DNA from: Paraphaeosphaeria minitans | Taxonomy: Eukaryota; Ascomycota; Dothideomycetes; Pleosporales; Didymosphaeriaceae | NCBI GenBank assembly: GCA_015832175.1 | Contig: WJXW01000004.1 | Span: 1,674,001-1,738,000 of the forward strand | DNA length: 64,000 nucleotides | Reading direction: 5' to 3' | Shown: positions 11,765 to 23,028 of the stretch, piece by piece | How positions within the stretch are numbered: the first letter of the stretch is position 1 | How the letters are laid out: the number at the start of each line of letters is the position of its first letter | Notes under the pieces: model-generated | What the model saw: the letters and a program-made list of their open reading frames with translations, nothing else | What the model was told of the DNA's origin: nothing | Database searches by the model: none | Made by a program: the position numbers and the translations under genes

Positions 11765-13220
11765 AGGGCACTAGGTGTAGCATCTCCGTCTCTTCAGAGC
11801 TTCGATCCGCCTGGGACAGCTTTCTAGAAGAGACCTTCTGCGTGGTACTTCGAACCGTGCCCCTCCTGTCTCTTAGTCGATCCGTTGCAAGACTCGTATA
11901 AAGGTTCGCATGAAAAGCTCGTCGTCGGACGCATTCTTCCACCAGTTCAAGAGGATAATTAACATGAGAGCGCCATCGGAGGCGGCAAGGTCCAAGTTGG
12001 CGTCGTATTTCTCTCGTAGCGATATATATGCTTGCAGTGTGAAGACACACGTGAGGCCGTTTCAATGCTTGGTGGCCTAGAATGCTAAGATGAAAATGCC
12101 TGACGCGACGATGAGCATGGCGGCGTCGGCTTTCACAGTCGTGTCCATACAGGAGCATCTTCAATGTACCGTAGTGAGTGAGCTTTTGCGTTGAAAGTCT
12201 GCGAGGGGACGTGACATGCTCGACGCCATCGGAAAACTGCGCAGCCTGTTCGTTGGCAGCGTCCTTCAGGTTCACCACATGCATCGATATTCGTGGGCTC
12301 GATCGGAGGCCGAAAACTGACGGGAGGCTCCAGAACATCGGGCTTCTGGACCTCGCGTGGGTAGTGCAGCTGATGCATGCAGAAGTGACGACCAAGGTCT
12401 GCGAAGACGCCACTGGAGCCTTGACTGACCATTATATGTGTTTCGTCACTAGTATCAGGCTTGTTTATCTCTTCGTAGTACGTCTGTACCTTTCCAGGAA
12501 GCTGGGAGGGAATTAGAAGACCGCCCTGCCCCAGAACGGGCCTTGTTCGAAGGCCACAAGCTCCAAGCACGTGACGATGTCGAAGTTGTTGCCACAGATC
12601 GAAACTTTCTTTCGCGTTGGCGTTGACGATGGAGCCGGTCGAAAGGACGATTTCTTAGTTGACTAAGTTGTCGCGCTTGAAGTCCTTTCGAGAGGAGAAG
12701 GACAGTCCGCCTACGATTTGTGTTTGTGTCAGTGATGCATCGGTGGATAAGCTGCAGGGGATAACTGCACCTGCTAAAGCAAGAGCTCCAATGCATCCCA
12801 GAGTATATCGAATCCCGAGCACACCCAGTCTAGCTTCTGTCAGCTTCGACTACAGAGGCCCCGCCGCTCTCCCGCACCGATGGATGCCCTTCTATTCCTC
12901 AATTCTATTCCCGTGAGGAGATGCAGATCCAGCGTGATTCCTTCCGCCGGGATGTTCGAGCAGCCGGGTACGGGTTATTGGCCTGCGCCACAAATGGCAA
13001 ACTTTACGCCGCCGTTGAGTGCGTGTGATTTGACGTGCTGGACAAACTTGCCGACGTCTTCGGTCGACTTGGGTAGGACGATGGCTGCGGGCGTGAGATC
13101 ACTCTGGAACAGAGAGAGGTAGGATATGTTCGGTTCCTCGTGTGGCTCGGTGGCTTTGATGGCGATTTAATCGCTGGAGAAAGCTCCCTACAATGCCTCG
13201 AGAACGTTAGAAAGTGCCAT
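11765..13220 (-). pseudogene. Decayed BBE-type FAD-linked oxidoreductase
   Basis: Reading the minus strand from an ATG at 13220 gives recognisable PCMH/BBE-family blocks scattered over all three frames. They appear in family order: LTPAAIVLPKSTEDVGKFV, VKFAICGAGQ (the FAD-histidine loop, with the His region lost), IPAEGITLDL, YTLGCIGALALAG, VGGLSF, EIVLSTGSIVNANAKE, FDLWQQL, VAFEQGPFWGRAVF, QLPGKVQTYYEEINKPDTSD, VNLKDAANEQAAQFSDGVEH and WWKNASDDELFM. In-frame stops occur near codons 11 and 18, after GAGQ and at several later points, with many frameshifts. It is clearly dead. The same family is intact at 20968-22514. It lies directly upstream of P450 'a' in the same orientation, as the intact gene does for P450 'b'. 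Ends are approximate. Confidence 0.85.
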
Positions 13221-13944
13221 GGTGGATGATTGTATTATGGATTGGATTACGGGAGTGGGAAAAGACGAGTAGTGCTACTGAGCTTACACAGCAAGGAAAC
13301 AAAGCGGCGAATACCTCGTAAGTGAGTTGGCATTGCGATGGCCATGAGCAATAATCTCATAAGGGCTTCACTAATTTGTAAATTTTTTTCTCGGAACTCG
13401 TTGTGGATAGTGAATCGAGCAGCCTTACGCGCATATCCTTGGGCGTTCAAGCTACATCACCAGCGTCCCATGGTATCAAAACAGTCCGATCAGAAAGCGG
13501 CGCAGCTGGTAAAAGATCGCAGGAATGAATCCTACAATCTCGCCCCCGCCTCGGAGGTCTAGTAATAGGGTAGAGTAAGGATCGGGGATACGAGCGGCTA
13601 CCGGATGGGATTCATGAGCGCCTACCAGAATCAACGATTCTTTAGACAAATTCATTGCTTTCTAATATTAGTAATTCCGTCCGTTCCTAGGCCATCTTCG
13701 AATTCTTGTCATGAAAAGGTAGCGTAGACTGAACTCTATAACTTTAACATCTTACTTTGTTTTTCTAGAGTTCATAGGGTGAAGTACATTGGCTGCGTTG
13801 TTACCATACACAAACAGGCCTCGTTCTGGTGAGGAACGCTCGCATCCCATACCTACTTAGTCACTCGCATCCCCGATCCTTGCTCTACCAGAACGAAGGC
13901 CAGAAGGCCTAATTTTAGTCGATTTGCCCAATGTCCAGCAAGAA
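13221..13944. other. Intergenic, nothing recognised
   Basis: This stretch is moderately AT-rich with short unrelated reading frames. I recognise no gene, RNA or repeat. It ends at the left end of the MITE-like element. Confidence 0.4.
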
Positions 13945-14308
13945 CAGCGCTGTGCACGTACCGTACAGTACGGGCCGTACTTCTGTAGGTACGGTGAATT
14001 GGCGCGTACATACGTACTGGTATACTGCCCGTACTGAGCACCGTACGTACGTACGGTCCGGAGTACGGGAGTACGGGAGTACAAAGGTAGTAGTTAAATA
14101 GAATTTTTACTAATACTCACTAGCACCTTCCCAATTAGGCAGCCGCTATACTATATAGAGCTTAGTATAAGTAGGTGCGTGCTATGCAGTACGGAGCGTA
14201 CTATACGCGTTTTTGGCCCGTACGTACGTACTAGGAAACTGGCCTATGGCTCCCGTACATACGTACTCAACCTCAGTACGGACCCTGTACGGTACGTGAA
14301 CAGCGCTG
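13945..14308. mobile_element. Candidate hAT-like MITE, 364 bp
   Basis: The segment starts with CAGCGCTGTGCACGTACCGT and continues ACAG. Its right end is the reverse complement of CAGCGCTGTTCACGTACCGT, also continuing ACAG, so it has 24-bp terminal inverted repeats with one mismatch. The flanks are AGCAAGAA (13937-13944) and AGCAATGA (14309-14316), an imperfect 8-bp match (6 of 8), as expected of an old hAT target duplication. The interior is packed with GTAC and CGTACG motifs that could fold into hairpins. There is no transposase reading frame, so it would depend on an enzyme supplied elsewhere. The element type is inferred from TIR sequence and duplication length. Confidence 0.75.
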
Positions 14309-15189
14309 AGCAATGAACCTAGCATCTAATTGGCTAATCTGCCTTCCCAATTGAACCTAGCAAAGAATATATAAACCAGATCAGCACTCACCGTACGTAG
14401 AATTCTGCGACCCTAGAGAAGGATATGCTGGACGGGCCGCGCATCGTTTGAGGGATCAACGGTGCTGGAAACCCTGCCGCTTGCCTGCACGCCCATTTAC
14501 CCGTGTCGTATCCTTGCCTTGGCATCTTACGTGTATCGAGTTTCCCCGCGTATCAAACGTTACACTGGCTTTGTACATCTGTAATCCAAGCGAAATGATC
14601 GGTCCAGCCGATGCATGGCAATGTATCTTGCCCTTAGCTCTTCACATGTGCATTGACCCTGGTAGCAACCAGAATCAGTGGCTTAGGGAAAATCAAAGAA
14701 GAAAAGACCCCGGAACTGTAAGATATGGTTCATGATGACAGAAGTTGATGCCGAATTGACAATCAGAGAGTTTTGATGGTGTAGTACTACAGGTGGAAAT
14801 ACGAGGCTAGGGATCGGACTTGCCCTTGCGGCCTGCTTTCGCCTTCCTTCATGATCAGCCACGGCGCGTAACGGGCTGGTTGGCTTTCGCTTACTACAAC
14901 ATAGTGGCGCAGACGGGGTGGGTAGGACTCGCCGGAGATGTCATCAATGTAGCACCCTACCGCTTACTGCATACCTTGGCTATTTCAGAAGCCCGTAAGC
15001 TTTCACTTCGGGAGATTCTACATTCCCGGCCCATGGTTGGACTGCGATTGTGTAACGCTGCAGAGCGTTGCGCGTGCGAGGTAAAACTCCCGATTGAGAT
15101 AATTATTGACCATCCTTCCCCGCTTTTACTATAGGGTTGATCGTACTGATTCTCTTTGACACCTGCATTGCTTTGATCAATCTTTCGCC
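14309..15189. other. Intergenic, 5' region of the 7TM gene
   Basis: No gene is recognised. Short open frames at 14448-14735 and 14820-15134 have no recognisable domains. The last part is the promoter and 5' UTR of the gene starting at 15190. Confidence 0.4.
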
Positions 15190-16640
15190 ATGTCGCTTCC
15201 TCCTGGTGTTGATTTATGCCAGATACCTCTGGTGCCCAACCCCTCTGGTGCACCGCCCAATTTCACAAACCCTCCCTCGCGATGGACTGTATATTTGGCA
15301 GTGGTGATGCCATTCGCTAGTATAAGCTTCACGGCTCTGGCGATAAGGATATGGATTAATTTGAAGATGCTCGGGAAGCTGCATCTAGATGATCGTAAGG
15401 TCGAAAACGACTCGGATGCAAATGACCATGTACTAATCGTGGGCAGAACTGTGTATTCTGGCTTTCGTTTGCCTCACTACTTACATTGGTGTCGGTGCTG
15501 CCTGTGAGCCTACTCTGAGACTTGCATCGAATTCGGTTGACTTTGATGGCAGCTGTAAGAAATACCGCGCGACACCAGTGGGATCTCCCCGTGTGTTACT
15601 TCGACGAAAGATATACAAAGGTGAGCGGAGAGAACTCGCTCCAAGTGCTCGTATTGATAAGCCACAGCTTGCCTTCGCTCTAAACGTTGTTGTCGGCCCT
15701 GCCTACTGGGCATCTAAAGCCGCCATCATCGCTCTATATATCCGCCTGTTCCAGGTTGAGGTCTGGCTTCGTCGAACATCGTACATTACGATTGTGCTAT
15801 TGTTCCTCGTATATTGGTCACTCATCCCCGTATCTGCAGTTTACTGTACTCCTCGAAACGGTGCTGCGTGGGATCTGATCTTGCTCGGCAGTTGCCAGCA
15901 GCATCTACTATTTGCTGGACCCATGCAGGGCGCTGTTAGTATTGCAGCCGATGTCTTCATACTGTTTCTACCTTTGCCGATCATTGTAAAGCTCAACTTG
16001 CCATTTCGAAAGAAAATTGGAGTTGTTACGGTTTTCTTTGTTGGCGTTCTGTAAGTCTGGCCTGCTGGAATATGTTTCTGATCAACGCTGACGTGGGTAT
16101 ATTAGCGCGGTGATTGTTACCTGCGTTTCCATGTACTACAGAATTTTGATCCACTCGGGTAAAGATATCACCTGGAACAGTCCTGTGGTATTAGCGACAG
16201 CGTGAGTGAGACAAATAGACCGAACCAAGCACATACTGACACGGCACAGGGCGGCTGAAGGGTACATTACCGTTATCTGTAGCTGCGCTCCTGCGATTTA
16301 CTCGAGCTGGAACAACTATTTTGCTCATTCGGCGCTGTTTGTTAGCCTACGAAGCGCCTTCTCATCAGTCCGGTCTACTCGAACAGGCCATTCCGAGTTG
16401 CCAGACAAGGACTCCTACCCGCTTTCCAAGAATTCTCGGCCTGCGCAATCCTCGAAGTCACACCAGAGTTTCGAGAGATCGCTTCTATCTGAGCAGGCAC
16501 CTACGGGTCGGGTCGAAACTGTACTGGCACCTCCAGAGCAATCGCGTGATCGTTACGGACGGTTGGGTAACATCACGAAGTCGACGAGGATAGAGCAATC
16601 GTCGAACGAGGCTGCTGTGACTACTACAGAGTATAGGTAG
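15190..16640 (+). CDS. PTH11/rhodopsin-domain 7TM membrane protein
   Basis: Six exons are proposed: 15190-15394, 15447-15503, 15553-15620, 15668-16050, 16106-16201 and 16250-16640, giving 399 residues. All five introns are 47-55 nt with canonical ends and keep phase. The protein shows seven hydrophobic segments, starting with WTVYLAVVMPFASISFTALA, then LCILAFVCLTTYIGVGAA and onward, and ending with YITVICSCAPAIYSSW. Family-typical pieces are LHLDD after TM1, RHQWDLP, ASKAAIIALYIRLF and SIAADVFILFLPLPIIVKL. A hydrophilic Ser-rich tail follows. There is no CFEM domain at the N-terminus. Fungal rhodopsin-domain (PTH11-like) proteins are a large, mostly uncharacterised group, some acting as surface receptors. 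The ligand is unknown. It sits between the dead FAD gene and the retroelement. Confidence 0.87.
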
Positions 16641-17215
16641 TAGCATCACAGAGGTTTTATTGAACAAAAGGCATGTGTAAAGAGTTCTGAAATATTGTGT
16701 TCGGATAGTATTGGCCTAAAAGGCCACCTGGGCGAGATGATCATGAAACTGTTCGAGCAAACTTAGTTCGAATGAGGGGGTTAGATTTACCTGTTTTGTT
16801 TCCTAAGGTTCCGTGTACAAAATAATTGATATGTTATACCCAGAGCATTGTTGATGTATCTGTGAAGCCTGCATACGTCTTGCACAAACAATGTCCTTTA
16901 CATCAACAACGCAAGAGGTAGTGTATCGGACTGTGCGCATATGGAAGATTACTGATGCTGGTAGAAAAAAATAAAAAAAAACGTGTTCCTGGGGGTCGAT
17001 CAACTCTTGGGAAGCTATGTGGCCGCATATGAAAGCCAACCTGGCAGTGTACAGATGAAGAGCACAACTTCGTTTTCTGTGCTACTCAAACCTGCACGCT
17101 CTTTACGCGGTTTCATCCGAGGCCGCACCCTCTAACAAGGATGCTCTCGTTGAATGATGCCACCTCCCAACAAGAACGCTCTCGTTGAACGATGTCACCT
17201 CTCAGCTTCAGATAC
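16641..17215. other. Intergenic flank of retroelement with 35-bp duplication
   Basis: No gene is seen. A 35-bp unit is duplicated at about 17134-17203 (AACAAGGATGCTCTCGTTGA and AACAAGAACGCTCTCGTTGA forms), with copies differing at C/T positions. The last five bases, GATAC (17211-17215), are the left target-site duplication of the LTR element. Confidence 0.6.
17211..17215. repeat. Left target-site duplication GATAC
   Basis: These five bases immediately precede the TG start of the 5' LTR and are repeated exactly at 20148-20152. Confidence 0.85.
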
Positions 17216-17527
17216 TGTCCGTACAGTTTATCGTACAAATAGCACTGAGTGAAATAGGGGCCTGCCTACCTATAGGGACCCGCACAAGGACCCACTACTT
17301 AGGTTAGCGCTAAAAGGTAGAGACTTTATAAGGCCTTGCCTACCTATAAGGACCTGCATAAGGACCCCTTGCTTAGGTTAGCGCTAAGAGGTAGAGACTT
17401 TATAAAGCCCTTAGTGCCCCTTTGTATAATAGATAAGACGTAATTAATTAAACCTACTTTTTACTCTTTGCACAATAGTATACTATTAACCCTTAAATAC
17501 TTAATTACAGATTGAGCTAAACTAACA
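17216..17527 (+). repeat. 5' LTR (312 bp)
   Basis: It starts TGTCCGTACAG and ends AAACTAACA. It matches the 3' LTR over its length except for an internal 74-bp tandem duplication (units beginning near 17263 and 17337), which accounts exactly for the length difference of 312 versus 238. Differences from the 3' copy are mainly C-to-T or G-to-A (CTCAAATGCTTGATTGCAG is CTTAAATACTTAATTACAG here). Confidence 0.88.
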
Positions 17528-17620
17528 CTAATTAGTAGTTAATTCTAATTAACTGTAAACTAGTAAGGTCTAAAGACGGAGCGCCCTGTAAGCTAGATAC
17601 GTAGGCTCTGTATTGTTACT

Positions 17621-17850
17621 TTTACTAGAGATTGAATTTTGGATTGTACAATAAGTAGAAATAAAGCGCACATATTTGTAAAGAGTCGCACGATCTAGTC
17701 TAAGCTATTTTATAGAAAAGAAAGGAGATAATACCTTTACTAGAGATTGAATTTTAGATTGTACAATAAGCAGAAACAAAGTGCGCACATCTGTAAAGAG
17801 TCGCACGATCTAGTCTAAGCTATTCTATAGAAAAGAAAGGAGATAGTGAG
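17621..17850 (+). repeat. Two tandem copies of a 115-bp unit inside the element
   Basis: Copies start at 17621 and 17736 with TTTACTAGAGATTGAATTTT. They share GTCGCACGATCTAGTCTAAG and GAAAAGAAAGGAGATA blocks. They lie between the 5' LTR and the gag remnant, in the expected leader region. Confidence 0.85.
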
Positions 17851-19909
17851 CACATTTATAACCCCAAAAAACACGTTGCATAATTAAACTAGCGACAACT
17901 AAACGCAGACACGTTGCACGACTAAGAAAGATAATAATAATATGGCCTTAAGACTAGGAGACTTCTTAGAGGAACTATAACCTAAAGATGTTGTGTAATA
18001 ATTAATACTGCCTCCTTAGCAGAAAGACAAAGCCGAAGTAATATAGCTTTAATAAGTAGAGGAAGTAATAAACATTAAGGCTATTACCTTAAGAGGAGAG
18101 ATCGCACAAAAGTACTAGGTGAATAGAGTGGATTTACACAGCTACTTACCCCCTTCTCTAAAATAGCTAAATACTTATATAGTGTATATAATTACGTAAT
18201 ATCGCGTGAGCAGCCTTAAAGGTAAAGAGGTAATTTCTTCTTTTACTAAAGATTTTAACGACTAGAAGGAGAGAATTTTTAATGAGATTAGTTATGCGGT
18301 AAGAAGAGAGCTTATTGCTTTTCTTATAAAGGAAGGCTTTGTTGCTACTAATTCTATAATAAAGGACACCTATGTAAAGAAACTCTTTAAACTATTATAG
18401 CTTAACTATAAGCTATAGACCCTTTGTATAATAACTCTATAATTGTAACTTGAACTGCTTTGCACGATCCTAACTATATAACTTATACTATCTATAGGTA
18501 ATGTATATATATATAGAGCACAGCTAGGGCCTATCCCTATACGTGCGAGGACAGAGACACTATATGTAGAGCCACACTAGTGGCAGTAGCCTAAAACCTA
18601 GACTGCTTTTGCCTAATAAACTATATCGTACAAAGAGGCTAGACACTCCTAGTCTCTTTAATAACTAGGAGATTATGCTTATATCTAGCTAGATAAGATT
18701 ATTCTTTTTTAAAAGGCTTAGAGTAAAGAGAATAACTACACTAGTAGGCTATATAACATCCTAGTAGATAAGGTAAAAGTCTTTAGAGAACTATGCTATA
18801 GGCTAGGTATACTATAGGACTAGTATGTAAACATCTTCTTAGGAATCCTTTCTAATTGTGCGAGTACCTACTACCTACACAATATTAGACTAGGACTTCT
18901 ATAGGATAAATTGTATAATAGACTAAATAGGCACTTTAATACTAGTGTTAATTATAATTAGTACTAGATAGATTAGACTACTTTTACCTTTAAACGCTAT
19001 AAAAGGGATAATCTAGCTACTACATTGTATAAGGCCCTAAAAGTAATAATTAATAAGCTTACCTTAGCCTAAAGGGCTTTTAGATAAGGCTTTAGTAGTA
19101 AATTATAACTATACACTACTATTATACAAGTATACTATAGCTATCTTAACTTTAAACAAGCTATATTTAACCCTAAAAATATAGTAGAAGGCTTACTTAG
19201 CGACCTTTATGCGTTACTCTAAGTTACTAAAGATAGAAAGAAGTTATAGTTCCTTTAAAATAGTAAAGAGGTGTACTACACTAATTAATAATATAATAAT
19301 TCTAATTACATAAGAGGATCTAGCCCCTCTAGAGGCAGATTAACCTTTAGACTAAAAGGAAGGGGTAACTTTAGAAGTTTAAGCTCTTACACAAAGCAGA
19401 AATGCTTTATGTACTATAAAGAAGGATGCTAGTCTACTAACTATCTACTAAGGGATACCTAGTGAGCTAGAAGGTAATACATGTTGTTGTACGCTAACTT
19501 CTACGAACATGAACTCTCTGCTATAGATGTATAAGTATATATCCTTGACTTTAAAGGAGAGCTAGAGGAAGAAGACTATCGCACAAAAGAGGAGGAAGAT
19601 GAATAAGACTAATAAAGTGATAAAGAAGAAGTATAGAAGGCTACCTTATACCTTACTTCTACTGCATACCTTTATTGTATGACTAGGAGCGATCCTTCTA
19701 TACCTGCTTACTAAGACCTAGCGCTAAGCATCGCATTGCTTAACACCCCACCTTCTGTTTGCGCACAGGACATATGCCTGGAAAGAGCCTTATCGCGCGA
19801 TGCGACTCTACTACCATGCGAAGGGGTAGGGTAAGAACTGAGCAGAGAAGGATAGGAAAGGGAAAGCGTATAATAGACATGAGCCATCGCATAAAAGAAA
19901 AGTTGCTAG

Positions 19910-20147
19910 TGTTTGTACAGTTTATCGTACAAATAGCACTGAGTGAAATAGGGGCCTGCCTACCTATAGGGACCCGCACAAGGACCCACTACTTAGGTTA
20001 GCGCTAAGAGGCAGAGACTTTATAAAGCCCTTAGTGCCCCTTTGTACAATAGATAAGACGTAATTAATTGAACCTACTTCTTACCCTTTGCACGATAGTA
20101 TACTATTAACCCTCAAATGCTTGATTGCAGATTGAGCCAAACCAACA
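19910..20147 (+). repeat. 3' LTR (238 bp)
   Basis: It starts TGTTTGTACAG and ends AAACCAACA. It is the less mutated copy, without the 74-bp internal duplication. Confidence 0.88.
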
Positions 20148-20152
20148 GATAC
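20148..20152. repeat. Right target-site duplication GATAC
   Basis: It is an exact copy of 17211-17215, immediately after the CA end of the 3' LTR. Confidence 0.85.
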
Positions 20153-20967
20153 CTTAATTAAAAGCACGTGCAAAAAAGCTCGCAGAAAAAAGGCAAAAGG
20201 CAAAAGGCAAAAAGGCAAATACAAGTCTGTCGCACGAGAAGAACCCGCTCGCCAAGGACACTGCAAGGAGTTCATGCTCCTGTGGTGCCACCTTCTCTTT
20301 GCATGCGATGCTGCCCTTAGCGCTATCGTATTCCGCAAATGGCTCTGGCTGATCCATGTACATTCCTTGTTTTATGCCTGAGGCCTGAGTGGTGAATTTT
20401 GCTCAGCCTTGGAACAATGAGGACATACTTAAGCGAGCCGTAAGCGGCACTAAAAGATGAGAGGATGGTCACTCCATGTTTCTATTGGTTCCGTCGGTAC
20501 ACATTCTTAAGATATGGTTCAGCAGAGCTCTTTCGTGATGGTCGCACACTGAGAGGGATTAACTGAATATTGGTTAAGCTCACATTTAAGGAATTGGTCT
20601 ACAATGCATCGACTCACTTCTGCATCGATTGTTACTTCGCCACACTACAAGTACACCGCATGTTCTCAACTGGAGCGGGAAGCTGCAGGCCAAGAACGCA
20701 GTCATGCGGCGGGCCGGTTCTTTCGGGCATGGCAACTGGTTCCCGCCTGCGGCTTCCCGGCTTACGCCACATTGGAGCATGGGCCTTTCATCTCATCAGC
20801 TGGGGACGCACTATATTTGGGGCCAAAATTGATACATATCCAGTGCCTGCGCTGGGATTGTTGCATTTGTGCAACACTAACTCCAAAACCCACGTGGACG
20901 CCAAGATTTTCTATATCTGTTCCGGAAGCTCAATTCGCAACCTGTTTCGCACCCAGTACTCGCTGAG
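20153..20967. other. Intergenic, promoter of FAD oxidoreductase
   Basis: No gene is recognised. A GGCAAAA heptamer run lies at about 20190-20218. The rest is ordinary-composition DNA leading to the ATG at 20968. Confidence 0.45.
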
Positions 20968-22514
20968 ATGTCTCCCTTAATCTCAGCACAGCGTCGTGTC
21001 TTTTCAGGTACTCTAGCCTTGCTCTCATTGAGCTTTGTAGCGCTGGCGTCTAGAGTCAAGATGGACTGCAAGGCTCTCGCTGTGGCTTTTCCCCAGATTA
21101 CCTACCTGCCTTCCACCCCGCAGTATGAAAATAGCACCTGTTCATACTTCGCTGCCTTCGAGAACGAGATTCACCCTAGTTGCGTCATCACACCTCGATC
21201 TACCCAGGAAGTCGCCGACGTTATCAAATCTCTTCAGCAAGCCCCGGCAAGCCTTAAGATAGCTATTCGGGGAGGAGGACATACACCATGGGCTGGAGCC
21301 GCCAACATCAACGCTGGTGTTACCATCGACATGCGGCAACTGAACGGTGTCAGTGTTGACGCGAAGAATGTCGTCTCCATTGCTGCAGGTAACTCGTGGG
21401 GCGATGTCTACACAAAATTGCAGACAAAAGGTCTTGCCGTCGTCGGAGGACGTGTGTCAAAAGTAGGAGTAACTGGTCTAACGATTGGTGGTAAGTTATT
21501 TGTCGAACTGCAATTTTTATTGGTCTGACTTTGATACTAGGTGGTCTCTCGTACTTCTCGGAAACTCGAGGCTTTGTCTGCGATAGCGTGGTCAACTTTG
21601 AGGTCGTTCTCTCATCCGGTAAAATTGTGCAGGCAAATGCGAATACTAATCCTGATCTCTACCGGGCGCTTAAGGGCGGAACAAACAACTTTGGCGTTGT
21701 CACTCGATTCGAACTGCCTTCATTCCAACAAGGGAACATGTGGGGAGGCGTCCTTTACTATCCTTCAACAACTTACGCCGAGATCGTTGACAAACTCTAC
21801 AACTTTGCCAGCCCCGCTCAACCCGACCCCAACGCCCACTTGATCGTTGCCACAGCCTACAGCCCTGCTGGTTCTGTCAACGTGGTCAACGCATACTACA
21901 CAAAGCCTACACCGAACCCTCCCAGTCTGGCACCGTTTGTAGCTGTTCAACCGCAGCTCGCACAAACCCTTCGCGAAGACTCACTCTTGGGGTTCGCCAG
22001 TGAGCAATCTTCTTTCAGCACCAATGGAGACAGACAACTATTCTTTACTACCACCATCAAGCTCAATAAACAACTGTTGCTCGATATGGAGAAACTGTTC
22101 CACGACACAATCGAGGGAGTCAAGACCGTGCCTGGTCTCACGATATCTATGGTTTTCCAACCTCTCACCAAGCACATACTGCAACAATCCGCTCTGCAAG
22201 GACCTAATGTGCTCGGTCTTTCGCCAGAGCGCGGCCCGCTCCTGATCACGCTGCTGAACAGTGTACACACCAACGCAGCGGACGACGCGAAGGTCATCGC
22301 AGCTGTCACCGACCTTTTATCGAAGATCGAAGAATTGGCGCGACAAAGAGGCTTGGGAGAGCGTTATAAATTCTTGAACTACGCTTATAAGACTGAAACT
22401 CCCATCCAGAGCTACGGGCCCGAGAATGTGAAGTTCCTCCAGACTGTGAGCAAGAAGTATGATCCCAGTGGGTTCTTCCAGAGTTCTGTTCCTGGTGGGT
22501 TCAAGTTGCCATAA
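20968..22514 (+). CDS. BBE-type FAD-linked oxidoreductase, secreted
   Basis: Two exons (20968-21490 and 21541-22514; 50-nt intron) encode 498 residues. A hydrophobic N-terminus (FSGTLALLSLSFVALASRV) suggests secretion. The PCMH-type FAD-binding domain has IRGGGHTPWAGAANI near residues 92-106, where the histidine is the usual covalent FAD attachment site, then GVTIDMRQLNGV, TGLTIGGGLSYFSETRGFVC and LKGGTNNFGVVTRFEL. The C-terminal BBE segment is LNYAYKTETPIQSYGPENVK with YDPSGFFQ. The second attachment cysteine of bicovalent members seems absent (GGRVSKVGVTG), so I infer single covalent binding. Family members oxidise sugars, alcohols or secondary-metabolite intermediates with O2. It is followed 515 bp later by P450 'b' on the same strand. 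Confidence 0.9.
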
Positions 22515-23028
22515 GTCGGCTTACTGTGACGGTGTTCAATGGCTTTTGGTGTAAATAAGACTTGTTTCACAAGATCTCTATTCCGGAAATTTCATTCCCG
22601 GTAATGCAATGATCTAAAACAATTCGCAAAATTTGAATCACTAGTATTAGTCGAAAGCGTGCATGACAGTCTGAGGTAGCCGAAGCTCAGCAAGTCGGCG
22701 AACTGATCATGCCTCGTAGCTGCTGATACCTTCCCAATGAGTGCCGATCTCAGCTAAGCGGACCCCCGGGTCTCGCCACAAAAACGAACGCCGAAACCTG
22801 CTACCTATTAAAAACAAATGCAGCTTCCCTGCACATTCTGCAAGCCAAGCGCCATGCTGACCTAGCCAGGCACCCCTGAACACCAGGATAATGTTAGACG
22901 CCATGCGGACGGCAACAGCAGAGCTGCGTGTTAGCCTTGCACGTGCTACATTAGGACATAGAAAGAGGTAGAGATAGCTGGAGTCCTTCGAAAACAGATC
23001 AATCACATCATTTACCGGATCATCTGCC
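22515..23028. other. Intergenic between FAD oxidoreductase and P450 'b'
   Basis: No gene is seen. It holds the 3' UTR of the oxidoreductase and the P450 promoter. Confidence 0.45.

Larger units (their letters stand above)
17216..20147 (+). mobile_element. RIP-mutated gag-only LTR retrotransposon
   Basis: The 2.93-kb element is bounded by two direct repeats (17216-17527 and 19910-20147) that start TG and end CA, with a perfect GATAC duplication outside. The interior is very AT-rich, with stops in every frame. Remnants of a gag gene can still be read on the plus strand (MALRLGDFLEEL near 17941; EGFVATNSIIKDTYVKKLF near 18334). At about 19403 a decayed zinc knuckle reads C-F-M-Y-Y-K-E-G-C-stop-S-T-N-Y. 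Its Tyr, stop and Tyr sit where Cys, Trp and His are expected, each explained by a single C-to-T or G-to-A change. Only about 0.5 kb follows the knuckle, so protease, integrase and reverse transcriptase are absent. It is a non-autonomous or deleted Copia-like element, now dead. Confidence 0.85.

Noticed and set aside
19759..20001. 80-codon frame near the 3' LTR
   Set aside because: Chance frame crossing the element interior and its LTR. Composition does not match a protein.
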